Shown piece after piece: positions 1-8,777 of a stretch of 64,000 bases of DNA (position 1 is its first letter; every line of letters begins with the position of its first letter). The position numbers were made by a program, and so were the translations under genes. The stretch is from Lentzea alba (GTDB lineage Bacteria > Actinomycetota > Actinomycetes > Mycobacteriales > Pseudonocardiaceae): the NCBI RefSeq assembly GCF_011067745.1, contig NZ_JAAMPJ010000009.1, positions 370,063 to 434,062 of the forward strand, written 5' to 3'. The notes beneath the pieces are model-generated. The model made no database searches. It saw nothing but the letters and a program-made list of their open reading frames with translations, and had not been told where the DNA came from.

Positions 1-1754
1 GGCGCGATGAGGTCCCGTGCCTTCGGCCCCCACAGCCCGATGCAGCACGTGCCGGCGGTGATGTCCCTGACCTGGACGCCCCGCCACGCGGCGGCGGCCC
101 TGGTGAGCCAGTCGAGGTCCAGGTTGCCATTCGCGCCGACCTGGAACGTCTCCGGTCCGAGCCGTGCGATGGTGAGATCGCTCCTGATTCCGCCCCGGTT
201 GTCGAGCAACAGCGTGTACACCACCGCGCCGGGTTTGCGGTCGAGGTTGTTGGTCGTCCTGCGCTGCAGGAACTCCAGCGCTTCCGGCCCGCTGACCTCG
301 AGCCGCTTCAACGGCGTCATGTCGAACATCGCGACCCGCCTGCGCGTCACCAGCGCCTCGGCCCCGCAGATCGGCGACCAGTACCGGGATGCCCACTCGC
401 CGCGGCCCGGCACCTCCGCGACCTCCGGCAGGTCCGCGTTGGCCTCGTACCAGTGCGGCCTCTCCCAGCCCGACGCCTCCAGGAAGAACGCGCCGAGCTG
501 CTTCTGCCGCTCGTAGAACGGACTCGTCCGCAGCGGCCGCGGGCTGTCCATCGGCTGCAGGGGGTGCAGCACGTCGTAGACCTCGACGAAGTTCTGACAG
601 CTGCGCTCCAGCACGTAGTCCGGCGCCAGCTGCACCTGCTCGAACCGGTTGAGGTCACTCGAATGCAGGTCGAGCTTCGGCTGCCCGTCGACGATCCACT
701 CGGCCATCGCCCTGGCCACGCCGGCGGAGTGCGTGATCCACACCGCCTCCGCGACCCAGAACCCCTCCAGCCCGGGATGCTCTCCCAGCAACGGCATGCC
801 GTCGCTCGTGAACGAGAACAGCCCGTTGAAGCCGCGATCCACCCCGGCCTCGGCCAGCGCGGGAATCAGCTCGACGGCCGCGTCCCACGACTGTTCGAAG
901 TCCTCCTTGGTGAACGGCAGCTCCGACGAGGTGATGTCCTTGGCCGCGATCGGCATCGGCCGGTGCCCGTACGCTCCGATGCCCAGCGCCTGACCGTGGG
1001 ACCGGAAGTAGAGATCCGCTTCCTGGTGCCGCAGGATCGGCTGCCGCGCCAGCGCTTCGGCGTCAGCTCCGACGTTCCCGGTGAACACGTACTGGTGCGC
1101 CATCGGCACCAGCGGAACGGTCAGCCCGACCATCTCCCCCAGCACCGGCCCCCACATCCCGGCGCACGACACCACGATGTCGGCGGGGAAGACGTCGGTC
1201 TCGGTCCGCACGCCGGTGACCCGTCCGCCGGAGGTCTCGACCGCGACGACCTTCTGCCCGAACGCGAACCGCGCACCACGCTCGATCGCGCGCCGCGCCT
1301 GCACCTCCGCCGCGGCGACCGGCTTCGCGAGGCCGTCACTCGGGATCAGGAACCCGCCGAGGATCTGCTCGCGGTCCAGCAACGGGTGCAACCGCGCGAC
1401 CTCGTCCGCGTCGATCAGGCGGCTCTCCACGCCCCACGACGTGGCCCAGCCGTGCCGCCGGGACAGGTCGGCCAGGCGGGCGGGCGTGGTGGCGATCTCC
1501 AGGCCGCCGATCTGGTCGAAGCAGCCGAGCGCGGTGTACTTCTCGACCGTGTAGCGGGCGAAGGCGGTCATGCTGCGGCAGGAGTTCGTCTGGAACACCA
1601 GGCCCGGCGCGTGGCTGCTCGACCCGCCGACGGCGAGACCCGGCGCCTGGTCCAGGACCGTGACGGTGCAGCCGCGCTCGGAGAGCTCGTCGGCCAGTGC
1701 ACACCCGACGATCCCGGCCCCCACGAGCACCACGCGAGGCATTTCCCCAGGCAT
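1..1754 (-). CDS. FAD-dependent dimethylglycine/sarcosine dehydrogenase-like protein with GcvT domain (3' end outside window)
   Basis: Reading from 1754 downward gives an open frame of about 584 residues with no stop before the window edge. It begins with a Rossmann FAD motif (VVLVGAGIVGCALADEL) and a DAO-type region (GGSSSHAPGL, a covalent-flavin-like His). From about residue 440 a GcvT/aminomethyltransferase-like domain starts (MFDMTPLKRLEVSGPEAL). This DAO-GcvT fusion is typical of dimethylglycine or sarcosine dehydrogenases, which demethylate N-methyl amines and pass one-carbon units to tetrahydrofolate. ATG 1754 is preferred over ATG 1742 because AAGGGG lies 8 nt upstream. Being next to choline-oxidation-like genes supports a betaine-breakdown role. 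The exact substrate is inferred. Confidence 0.85.
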   Translation of the reverse strand, partial: MPGEMPRVVLVGAGIVGCALADELSERGCTVTVLDQAPGLAVGGSSSHAPGLVFQTNSCRSMTAFARYTVEKYTALGCFDQIGGLEIATTPARLADLSRRHGWATSWGVESRLIDADEVARLHPLLDREQILGGFLIPSDGLAKPVAAAEVQARRAIERGARFAFGQKVVAVETSGGRVTGVRTETDVFPADIVVSCAGMWGPVLGEMVGLTVPLVPMAHQYVFTGNVGADAEALARQPILRHQEADLYFRSHGQALGIGAYGHRPMPIAAKDITSSELPFTKEDFEQSWDAAVELIPALAEAGVDRGFNGLFSFTSDGMPLLGEHPGLEGFWVAEAVWITHSAGVARAMAEWIVDGQPKLDLHSSDLNRFEQVQLAPDYVLERSCQNFVEVYDVLHPLQPMDSPRPLRTSPFYERQKQLGAFFLEASGWERPHWYEANADLPEVAEVPGRGEWASRYWSPICGAEALVTRRRVAMFDMTPLKRLEVSGPEALEFLQRRTTNNLDRKPGAVVYTLLLDNRGGIRSDLTIARLGPETFQVGANGNLDLDWLTRAAAAWRGVQVRDITAGTCCIGLWGPKARDLIA

Positions 1755-1873
1755 CTGGACACCCCTTCGCCGCCGTTGCGCGAAACGGAACCCGTTCCGC
1801 GATCAGCAACAAATTGCGGCCAGCACGACCCGCTGTCAATACCGCGTTCGGCCGCCACCCCCTGCTGCCGCCC

Positions 1874-1926
1874 GGCACGCGGGGGCCCCGCGTTTCCCAG
1901 AAGGAAACGCGGGGCCCCCGCGTGCC
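1874..1926. terminator. Perfect 24-bp hairpin downstream of the IclR gene
   Basis: Arms 1874-1897 and 1903-1926 are perfect reverse complements around a 5-nt loop. The hairpin lies 45 nt past the IclR stop and 120 nt before the start of the FAD dehydrogenase. No T-run follows on either strand, as is common for actinobacterial terminators. It probably insulates the two minus-strand genes. Confidence 0.75.
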
Positions 1927-1970
1927 GAAAAATGGGGCTGGTGGGGTGCCTGTGGGTGAACAGGCAGCAG

Positions 1971-2741
1971 CTAGCCCGCGAAGTACCCCAGTTGCGCCGA
2001 GAGATCCGCTGCCGCCGCCGCCATCGTCGGCACGATCTGCTCGACCCGTTCCCGGGACAACCGGTACGACGGACCGGAAGCGCTCATCGCCGCGACCACC
2101 TCCCCGCGATGCCCGCGGACCGGGACGGCGACCGCGTGCAGGCCGAGTTCCAGCTCCTCGAAGCACGCCGCGAAACCCTGCCTGGCCACGCCCTCCAGTT
2201 CGGACAGCAGGCGTGAGGCGTCCACGACGGTGTTCTCGGTGTAGGAGTCGAGCGGCAGCGAGACCAGGCGCTTGCGCTCGGCCAGGTCGAGGTACGCGAG
2301 CAGGATCTTGCCGGACGAGGTGGCGTGCAGGGGCGTGCGCTGGCCGATCCAGTTCACGGCGGAGACGGCCGCGGAGCCGCGCGCTTGGGTGATGTTGATG
2401 GCGACGCCGGCGTCGTGCACGGCGATGTTGACGGTCTCTCCGAACTCGTCGGCGAGGGTCTGGCAGACGGGCTGACCGAGCTTGGTGAGGTCCATGCGAC
2501 CGGTGGCGGCACCGGCCAGCCGGACGACCCCGAAACCGATGGCGTACTTGCCTCTTTCCCCGAGCTGCTCGACCAGGCCACGCGCCTCCAGCACGGAGAC
2601 GAGTCTGGACACCGTTGACTTGTGCACACCCAGCTCACCAGCGATTTCGGTGATACCGGCCTCGCCTTGCGCCAGTAGTTCGAGCACGCTGATGGCTCTG
2701 TCGACGGACTGCACCTGAGCTGCCGAGTCGGAGTTGCTCAT
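1971..2741 (-). CDS. IclR-family transcriptional regulator
   Basis: 256 residues. The N-terminal winged helix-turn-helix lies around residues 20-60 (ITEIAGELGVHKSTVSRLV) and the C-terminal effector-binding domain carries the family pattern LHATSSGKILLAYL and AVAVPVRGHRGEVVAA. ATG 2741 gives a normal IclR length; the frame continues upstream, but that extension would cover the divergent promoter. The gene is divergent from the Rieske/reductase operon across 120 bp with repeated sequence motifs, so it probably controls that operon and itself. IclR members commonly regulate aromatic or C1/C2 catabolism. The ligand is not evident. Confidence 0.88.
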   Translation of the reverse strand: MSNSDSAAQVQSVDRAISVLELLAQGEAGITEIAGELGVHKSTVSRLVSVLEARGLVEQLGERGKYAIGFGVVRLAGAATGRMDLTKLGQPVCQTLADEFGETVNIAVHDAGVAINITQARGSAAVSAVNWIGQRTPLHATSSGKILLAYLDLAERKRLVSLPLDSYTENTVVDASRLLSELEGVARQGFAACFEELELGLHAVAVPVRGHRGEVVAAMSASGPSYRLSRERVEQIVPTMAAAAADLSAQLGYFAG

Positions 2742-2783
2742 CGCGCAACAGTAACCGGCAGGCAAAACAACCCGCTCGAACTC

Positions 2784-2850
2784 TTGACGGCGCGTCATTC
2801 GAGCCGCACATTGTGTTGCGTCATTCGGAACGCGTGCCGCGTAACGCAAC
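2784..2850 (+). promoter_or_regulatory. IclR-gene/Rieske divergent promoter and operator candidates
   Basis: A -35-like TTGACG (2784-2789) and CACATT (2807-2812), 17 bp apart, could drive the Rieske operon. The 10-mer GCGTCATTCG occurs directly repeated at 2792-2801 and 2818-2827. A dyad GTTGCGT (2815-2821)/ACGCAAC (2844-2850) ends just before the GGAGG ribosome site. These are plausible IclR operator halves. Confidence 0.5.
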
Positions 2851-2861
2851 GGAGGCCGACG

Positions 2862-3182
2862 ATGATCCGCGCCTGCGCTCTCATGGACCTGCCCCCGGGA
2901 GAGGCGGTGCGCATCGTCGGCCCTCATGCACCGATCGCGGTGTTCAACGCCGACGACGTGCTGTACGCCATCGACGACACCTGCACCCACCAGGACGCCT
3001 CCCTGAGCGAGGGATGGCTGGAGGGCTGCTTCGTGGAGTGCCCGCTGCACGCCGCGAGCTTCGACCTTCGCACCGGCGAGCCAACTTGTCTGCCCGCCAA
3101 AAGACCGGTGAAGACCTACCCCGTCTTTGTGAAAGATGGAGTGGTCTATGTCGATGTCGAAGTGAACAAGGACGTGGCGTGA
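2862..3182 (+). CDS. Rieske [2Fe-2S] ferredoxin
   Basis: 106 residues with a complete Rieske centre: CTH near residue 46 and CPLH near residue 65, the two Cys-His pairs that ligate the 2Fe-2S cluster. ATG 2862 is preceded by GGAGG with 6-nt spacing; longer in-frame starts would run into the promoter. The stop overlaps the GTG of the next gene by 4 bp, so the two are translationally coupled. It probably carries electrons from the reductase to an oxygenase or demethylase. No terminal oxygenase is seen in this window. Confidence 0.9.
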   Translation: MIRACALMDLPPGEAVRIVGPHAPIAVFNADDVLYAIDDTCTHQDASLSEGWLEGCFVECPLHAASFDLRTGEPTCLPAKRPVKTYPVFVKDGVVYVDVEVNKDVA

Positions 3183-4294
3183 GGACGATCGCGATCATCG
3201 GCGCATCACTGGCCGGTTTGAGGTCGGCGCAGGCACTGCGCCAGCAGGGGTTCGACGGACGGCTCGTCGTCGTGGGCGACGAGATCCATCTCCCCTACGA
3301 CCGGCCTCCCCTCTCGAAGGACTTCCTCCTCGGCAAGGTCGAGGCCGTGCCGCTCGCGGACCAGGAGGACCTCGACGCGCTCGCCGCGGACTGGCGCCTC
3401 GGCGTCCAGGCGACCGGGCTGCTCTCCGCGCGGGAGGTCGCGCTCAGCGACGGCACGACGGTCGAGGCCGACGGCTTCGTCATCGCGACCGGTGGTGTTC
3501 CGCGCACGATCCCCAACACACACGTCCTGCGCACGCTCGACGACGCGATCAAGCTCCGCGACGCGTTCGGCGCCGCACAGCACGTCGGTGTCATCGGCGC
3601 GGGGTTCATCGGCGCCGAGATCGCCTCCAGTGCGCGCGCACTGGGCAAGGACGTCACCGTCGTCGAGGCTCTTCCCACACCGCTCACGCGCGTTCTGGGC
3701 GCGGAGATGGGCACGGCATGTGGACATCTGCACGGCGACCACGGATCAACGTTGATTACGGGAGTCAATGTTGATTCAGTCAACGTCGATGCCGGAATCA
3801 ACACCAGAATCAACCTCGCGGATGGACGCAGGGTTGACGCCGACGTCGTCGTCGCGGGCATCGGCACGCGCCCGGCGACGGGCTGGCTCGCCGGTGGACC
3901 CGTCAAGGTCGACAACGGCGTCGTGTGCGACGCGGGCGGCGTGACCAACCTGAAGAACGTCGTCGCGGTCGGCGACGTCGCGAACTGCGCCGGGCACCGC
4001 GCCGAACACTGGACGTCCGCGACCGAACAGGCACAAATCGCCACCCGCAACCTGCTCGCGGGCGAGACGGTCGCTACGCACACCAACGGCGGCTACGTCT
4101 GGTCAGATCAGTACGGCGTGCGAATCCAGTTCATCGGACGGGCGACGAACGACGTTCGCGTCGAAGATGGGTCCATCGAGGACCGGAAGTTCGTGGCGAC
4201 CTATCGAGACGGTGACAATCCGGAAGACGTCGTCGGCATTGTGGCCATGAGCAATGCTCGGCTTTTCACCCGACTGCGCAGGAATTTGAAGTAG
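3179..4294 (+). CDS. FAD-dependent ferredoxin reductase
   Basis: 371 residues, pyridine nucleotide-disulfide oxidoreductase fold. An N-terminal FAD motif (IAIIGASLAGLRSAQAL) is followed by DRPPLSKDFL typical of putidaredoxin/rhodocoxin reductases, a second Rossmann motif for NAD(P)H (VGVIGAGFIGAEIA) and a C-terminal FAD contact (VVAVGDVANC). GTG 3179 overlaps the Rieske stop, and together they form an NADH-FAD-2Fe2S electron chain. A lower-GC patch at 3745-3814 holds repeated GTTGATT/AATCAAC words and encodes an Asn/Val/Ile-rich stretch in the middle of the NAD domain. Confidence 0.9.
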   Translation: MRTIAIIGASLAGLRSAQALRQQGFDGRLVVVGDEIHLPYDRPPLSKDFLLGKVEAVPLADQEDLDALAADWRLGVQATGLLSAREVALSDGTTVEADGFVIATGGVPRTIPNTHVLRTLDDAIKLRDAFGAAQHVGVIGAGFIGAEIASSARALGKDVTVVEALPTPLTRVLGAEMGTACGHLHGDHGSTLITGVNVDSVNVDAGINTRINLADGRRVDADVVVAGIGTRPATGWLAGGPVKVDNGVVCDAGGVTNLKNVVAVGDVANCAGHRAEHWTSATEQAQIATRNLLAGETVATHTNGGYVWSDQYGVRIQFIGRATNDVRVEDGSIEDRKFVATYRDGDNPEDVVGIVAMSNARLFTRLRRNLK

Positions 4295-4340
4295 AGACGG
4301 TCGTCACGGTTTATCGCTCGCGGCGACCGGCTACACCCCA

Positions 4341-4357
4341 GTGTCCTTCGTGGACAC
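4341..4357. repeat. Short hairpin before the aldehyde dehydrogenase gene
   Basis: GTGTCC (4341-4346) and GGACAC (4352-4357) pair around a 5-nt loop in the 82-bp gap after the reductase. It is short and could be an mRNA processing or attenuation element, or chance. Confidence 0.3.
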
Positions 4358-4376
4358 ACGAAACAGGGAGGCGTCC

Positions 4377-5819
4377 GTGTCGCCGGTGCGGCAGATCATC
4401 AACCCCTTCGATCAGAGTGTTCTCACCGAGGTCGAGGACCAAACCCGCGAGCAGGCGATCGCTGCGATCGCGAGAGCCCGCCACGCCTTCGACCACGGCG
4501 ATTGGCAGCACGCGGCGCCCGAGCACCGGGCCGCCGTCCTGAACCGCGTCGCGGACCTCCTGGAGCGCGACAAGGAGGAGATCGCCCGCACCGAGACGCT
4601 CGACACCGGCAAGACGCTGGTCGAGAGCCGCATCGACGTGGACGACGTCGTCTCCGTGTTCCGCTACTACGGCAACCTCGCCGGGCTGTTGCACCCGAAG
4701 ATCGTCCAGGGTGCGCCGGCGGACGTCGTCAGCCGCGTCGACTACGAACCCGTCGGCGTCTGCGGCCTGATCGCGCCCTGGAACTACCCGCTGCTGCAGG
4801 TCTCGTGGAAGATCGCGCCGGCTCTGCTCGCGGGCAACACCCTGGTGGCGAAGCCGAGCGAGATCACCCCGCTGACCACCATCAAGCTGTTCGAACTGCT
4901 GCAGGAGGCCGGCCTGCCCGACGGCGTCGCGAACCTCGTCCTCGGCACCGGCCCCGAGGTGGGCGCACCGCTGAGCGAGCACCCCGACGTCGACCTGATC
5001 TCGTTCACCGGCAGCCTCGCCACCGGCCAGCGGATCATGGCGGCGGCGGCGAAGACCGTGAAGAAGGTCGCCCTCGAACTCGGCGGCAAGAACCCGAACA
5101 TCGTCTTCGCGGACACCGACTTCGACACCGCCGTCGACTACGCGCTCACGGCGGCGTTCTTCCACGCGGGCCAGGTCTGCTCGTCCGGCACGAGGCTCAT
5201 CGTGCACTCGAGCATCTACGACGACTTCGTCGACGAGGTCGCGCGCAGGGCGGATCTCATCAAGCTGGGCAACGGTTTCGACGAGGACACCGAGTCCGGG
5301 CCACTGGTGAGCGCCGAGCACCGCGCCAAGGTCGAGAGCTACGTCGAAATCGCCGCGCAGGAAGGCGCGACCCTCAAGGCGGGTGGCAAGCGACCGGACG
5401 AGCCCGAGCTGCAGAACGGTTTCTTCTTCCGCCCCACCGTCTACGCGGACTGCACCAGGGACATGAAGCTGGTCCAGGACGAGACGTTCGGCCCGATCAT
5501 CACCGCCGAGCGGTTCGAGACCGAGGAAGACGCGATCAGGCTCGGCAACGACACCGAGTACGGCCTCGCGGGCGGTGTCTGGAGCCAGGACCTCGACAAG
5601 GCCCAGCGCGTCGCGAAGAAGCTCCGCCACGGCACGGTCTGGATCAACGAGTTCGGCCCGTACCTGCCGCAGGCCGAATGGGGCGGCTTCAAGCGCAGTG
5701 GCGTCGGACGCGAACTCGGCACGGCGGGCCTGCACGAGTACACGGAGCCCAAGCACGTCTACCAGAACCTCAAGCCCCAAGCCCAGAACTGGTTCGCGCG
5801 AAAGGACTCCGACAAGTGA
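4377..5819 (+). CDS. NAD(P)-dependent aldehyde dehydrogenase, betaine-aldehyde dehydrogenase-like
   Basis: 480 residues, the usual ALDH length. It shows the PWNYPLLQ region, KPSEITPLT, the NAD-binding FTGSLATG, the catalytic glutamate motif ELGGKNPN and the catalytic cysteine in GQVCSSGTRL. GTG 4377 is favoured because AGGGAGG (4365-4371) lies 5 nt upstream; an in-frame GTG at 4341 has no such site. It ends 4 bp inside the next gene, a GMC oxidoreductase. The pair matches a choline-to-aldehyde-to-betaine two-step oxidation, with this enzyme as the second step. Another amino-aldehyde is possible. Confidence 0.88.
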   Translation: MSPVRQIINPFDQSVLTEVEDQTREQAIAAIARARHAFDHGDWQHAAPEHRAAVLNRVADLLERDKEEIARTETLDTGKTLVESRIDVDDVVSVFRYYGNLAGLLHPKIVQGAPADVVSRVDYEPVGVCGLIAPWNYPLLQVSWKIAPALLAGNTLVAKPSEITPLTTIKLFELLQEAGLPDGVANLVLGTGPEVGAPLSEHPDVDLISFTGSLATGQRIMAAAAKTVKKVALELGGKNPNIVFADTDFDTAVDYALTAAFFHAGQVCSSGTRLIVHSSIYDDFVDEVARRADLIKLGNGFDEDTESGPLVSAEHRAKVESYVEIAAQEGATLKAGGKRPDEPELQNGFFFRPTVYADCTRDMKLVQDETFGPIITAERFETEEDAIRLGNDTEYGLAGGVWSQDLDKAQRVAKKLRHGTVWINEFGPYLPQAEWGGFKRSGVGRELGTAGLHEYTEPKHVYQNLKPQAQNWFARKDSDK

Positions 5820-7291
5820 CCGCATATGACTACGTGATCGTCGGCGGCGGTACGGCGGGCTGCGTGCTCGCGGCGAGACTGACCGAAGACGAGAACGTGA
5901 CGGTCGCGGTCATCGAGGGCGGCCCGTCCGACGTCGGTGACGAGAAGATCCTCAACCTGCGCAACTGGATCAACCTGCTGGAGACCGAGTACGACTACGA
6001 CTACCCCACGGTCGAACAGCCCCGCGGCAACTCGCACATCCGGCACAGCCGCGCGAAGGTGCTCGGCGGGTGTTCCAGCCACAACACGCTGATCTGCTTC
6101 AAGCCGTTGCCGCAGGACCTCGACGACTGGGGCCACGGCTGGACGTGGGACGCGGTCGGCCCGTACTACGACAAGGTCCAGCTCAACATCATCCCGGTGG
6201 TGGAGAAGGACCGGAACCCGATCGCCAAGGACTTCGTGGCCGCCGCGCAGAAGGCCGTCGACGTCCCGGAGATCGACAACTTCAACGCGACGCCGTTCGA
6301 GGACGGCGTCGGCTTCTTCTCCATCGCCTACCACCCGGAGAAGAACAACCAGCGTTCCAGCGCCTCCACCGCCTACCTGCACCCGATCCTCGACAGCCGG
6401 AAGAACCTGACCCTGCTGCTCGACACCTGGGCGAGCAGGATCGAGTTCGACGGCAACCGCGCGATCGGCGTGCACACCGACAAGGGCTACGTCGAGGCCG
6501 GCAAAGAGGTTCTGCTCTGCGCGGGCGCCATCGACACCCCGCGGTTGATGATGCTCTCGGGCATCGGCGACGCCGAACACCTCAGCAAGATCGGCATCGA
6601 GGTCAAGCACGACCTGCCCGGCGTCGGCGAGAACCTGCTCGACCACCCCGAGTCGGTCATCGTCTGGGAGACCACGAAACCGTTGCCGGAGAACTCGGTG
6701 ATGGACTCCGACGCCGGCCTGTTCATCCGGCGCGATGAGTCAGACCCGCGACCGGACCTGATGTTCCACTTCTACCAGATCCCGTTCACCACCAACACGG
6801 AACGCCTCGGCTACCCGAAGGTGGAGCACGGGGTCTGCATGACGCCGAACATCCCCAGGCCGCACAGCAAGGGCAAGCTGTGGCTGAAGTCCAGCGACCC
6901 CACCGAGAAGCCCGCGCTCGACTTCGGGTACTTCACCGACCCCGACGGCTACGACGAGCAGACCCTGGTCGACGGCTTCAAGATCGCCCGCCAGATCGCC
7001 GAGCAGGAACCGCTGAAGTCGTGGCTCAAGCGGGAGATCGCCCCCGGACCGGACGTCACGAGCGACGAGGCCCTGTCCGAGTACGGACGCAGAGCAGCCC
7101 ACACCGTCTACCACCCGGCCGGCACGTGCGCGATCGGGTCCGTTGTGGACGGTGACCTCAAGGTCATCGGGCTGGAAGGCCTGCGAGTGGTCGACGCGTC
7201 CGTGTTCCCCACCATGCCGACCGTGAACCCGATGGTCACGGTTCTCATGATTGGAGAGCGCGCCGCCGACCTGATCAGGGAGACTTGGTGA
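5816..7291 (+). CDS. GMC-family oxidoreductase (choline dehydrogenase-like)
   Basis: 491 residues. FAD-binding motif YVIVGGGTAGCVLAARL at the N-terminus, GMC signature 1 around VLGGCSSHN, signature 2 around GAIDTPRLMMLSGIG, and a C-terminal catalytic region with YHPAGTC and TVNPMVTV. GTG 5816 overlaps the ALDH stop by 4 bp. It is expected to oxidise an alcohol, such as choline or another amino alcohol, to the aldehyde used by the upstream ALDH. The fold is certain; the substrate is inferred from neighbours. Confidence 0.88.
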   Translation: MTAYDYVIVGGGTAGCVLAARLTEDENVTVAVIEGGPSDVGDEKILNLRNWINLLETEYDYDYPTVEQPRGNSHIRHSRAKVLGGCSSHNTLICFKPLPQDLDDWGHGWTWDAVGPYYDKVQLNIIPVVEKDRNPIAKDFVAAAQKAVDVPEIDNFNATPFEDGVGFFSIAYHPEKNNQRSSASTAYLHPILDSRKNLTLLLDTWASRIEFDGNRAIGVHTDKGYVEAGKEVLLCAGAIDTPRLMMLSGIGDAEHLSKIGIEVKHDLPGVGENLLDHPESVIVWETTKPLPENSVMDSDAGLFIRRDESDPRPDLMFHFYQIPFTTNTERLGYPKVEHGVCMTPNIPRPHSKGKLWLKSSDPTEKPALDFGYFTDPDGYDEQTLVDGFKIARQIAEQEPLKSWLKREIAPGPDVTSDEALSEYGRRAAHTVYHPAGTCAIGSVVDGDLKVIGLEGLRVVDASVFPTMPTVNPMVTVLMIGERAADLIRETW

Positions 7292-7298
7292 TTTCGCT

Positions 7299-8777
7299 GT
7301 GACCGCCACTGCCCCGAAACCGGTGCTGACGGAGGAAGACCGGCTCAAGGACCTCGGGTACACGTCGGAGTTCAAGCGGGACATGAGCCCGTGGGCGAAC
7401 TTCTCGCTCGGCTTCACGTACCTCTCCCCCGTGGTCAGCACGTACACGTTGTTCGGCACCGCCCTCGCCCTGGGCGGTCCGCCGATGATCTGGAGCTTCG
7501 TCGTCGCGGGCGTCGGCCAGTTCCTGGTCGCGCTCGTGTTCGGCGAGCTCGTGGCGCAGTACCCGGTCGCGGGCGGCGTGTACCCCTGGGCACGCCGCCT
7601 GTGGGGCAAGCGCTGGGCGTGGATGACCGGCTGGGTCTACATGATCGCCCTGCTGGTCACCATCGCGTCCGTCAGCTACGGCGCCGGCCCTTATCTGGCA
7701 ACGCTTCTCGGCTACACCGCCACCGTCGGCAACACCGTGCTGTGCGCGATCGCGATCATCGTGGTGTCCACGCTGATCAACTACGCGGGCACGAAGGTGC
7801 TGTCCTGGGCCGCCATCTTCGGGTTCGCCGCGGAGATCGTCGGCGCGCTCGCGGTCGGCATCTGGCTGCTGGTGGACAACCGGATCCACGGCCTGGGCGT
7901 GCTGTTCGACAGCTTCGGCGCCGGCGGGTCCGGCAGCTACCTGCCGGCGTTCTTCGCGGCGGGCATCATCGGCCTCTACCAGTACTACGGCTTCGAGGCG
8001 TGCGGTGACACCGCGGAAGAGGTCAAGGACCCCGGCCGCGTCATCCCGAAGGCCATGCGCCGCACCATCTACATCGGCGGCGCGGCGGCCACGTTCGCGT
8101 GCCTGTCGCTGCTGCTCGCGGTGCCGGACTTCGGCAAGGTCATCAGCGGTGAGGACGCCGACCCGGTCACGAACGTCCTGACAGGCGCGTTCGGCCCGGT
8201 CGGCTACAAGATCGTGATCGCGGTCGTGCTGATCTCGTTCCTGTCCTGCACGATGTCGCTGCAGGCCGCCGCGTCCCGCCTGACCTACTCCTACGCCCGC
8301 GACAAGATGTTGTTCGGGCACAAGGCACTCGCGAAGTTCAACCAGAAGCGGCACATCCCGCCGTACGCGCTCGCGCTCGCCGGTCTCATCCCGGTGGTCA
8401 TCGTGTTCGCGTCGATGCTGTCCACGAACGCGCTGGACAAGATCGTGTCGTTCGCGACGCTCGGCATCTACCTGGGCTTCCAGATGGTCGTGTTCGCGGC
8501 GCTGCGGGCAAGGCTCAAGGGCTGGACGCCGTCCGGCGAGTTCACGCTCGGCCGCTGGGGCCTGGTCATCAACGTCCTGGCGCTCGCGTACGGCGTCGCG
8601 GCGATGGTGAACATGGTCTGGCCGCGCACCCCGGACGCGCCCTGGTACGACAACTACGTCGTGATCCTCAGCGGCGCGCTCGTGGTCGGCATCGGCCTGG
8701 TCTACATGCTGATCGCCAAACCGTTCGGCAACTCCGATGCCCCGGCCGGAGACGCGGTCAGCTCAGTCCGGGCGTGA
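7299..8777 (+). CDS. APC-family amino acid/amine permease
   Basis: 492 residues with about 12 hydrophobic segments and the APC N-terminal pattern (MSPWANFSLGFTYLSPV) and PVAGGVYPWARRLWG. It starts at GTG 7299, 7 nt after the GMC gene, and is probably the last gene of the plus-strand operon, importing its substrate. Its 3' end overlaps the convergent PaaX gene by 15 bp. Confidence 0.88.
   Translation: MTATAPKPVLTEEDRLKDLGYTSEFKRDMSPWANFSLGFTYLSPVVSTYTLFGTALALGGPPMIWSFVVAGVGQFLVALVFGELVAQYPVAGGVYPWARRLWGKRWAWMTGWVYMIALLVTIASVSYGAGPYLATLLGYTATVGNTVLCAIAIIVVSTLINYAGTKVLSWAAIFGFAAEIVGALAVGIWLLVDNRIHGLGVLFDSFGAGGSGSYLPAFFAAGIIGLYQYYGFEACGDTAEEVKDPGRVIPKAMRRTIYIGGAAATFACLSLLLAVPDFGKVISGEDADPVTNVLTGAFGPVGYKIVIAVVLISFLSCTMSLQAAASRLTYSYARDKMLFGHKALAKFNQKRHIPPYALALAGLIPVVIVFASMLSTNALDKIVSFATLGIYLGFQMVVFAALRARLKGWTPSGEFTLGRWGLVINVLALAYGVAAMVNMVWPRTPDAPWYDNYVVILSGALVVGIGLVYMLIAKPFGNSDAPAGDAVSSVRA

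Noticed and set aside
453..2216. Long plus-strand frame of 587 codons
   Set aside because: It is a shadow of the FAD dehydrogenase and IclR genes; Arg/His/Pro-rich with no domain.
4311..5825. Minus-strand frame of 504 codons
   Set aside because: Antisense to the aldehyde dehydrogenase, low-complexity Val/Asp/Arg composition typical of GC-rich shadows.
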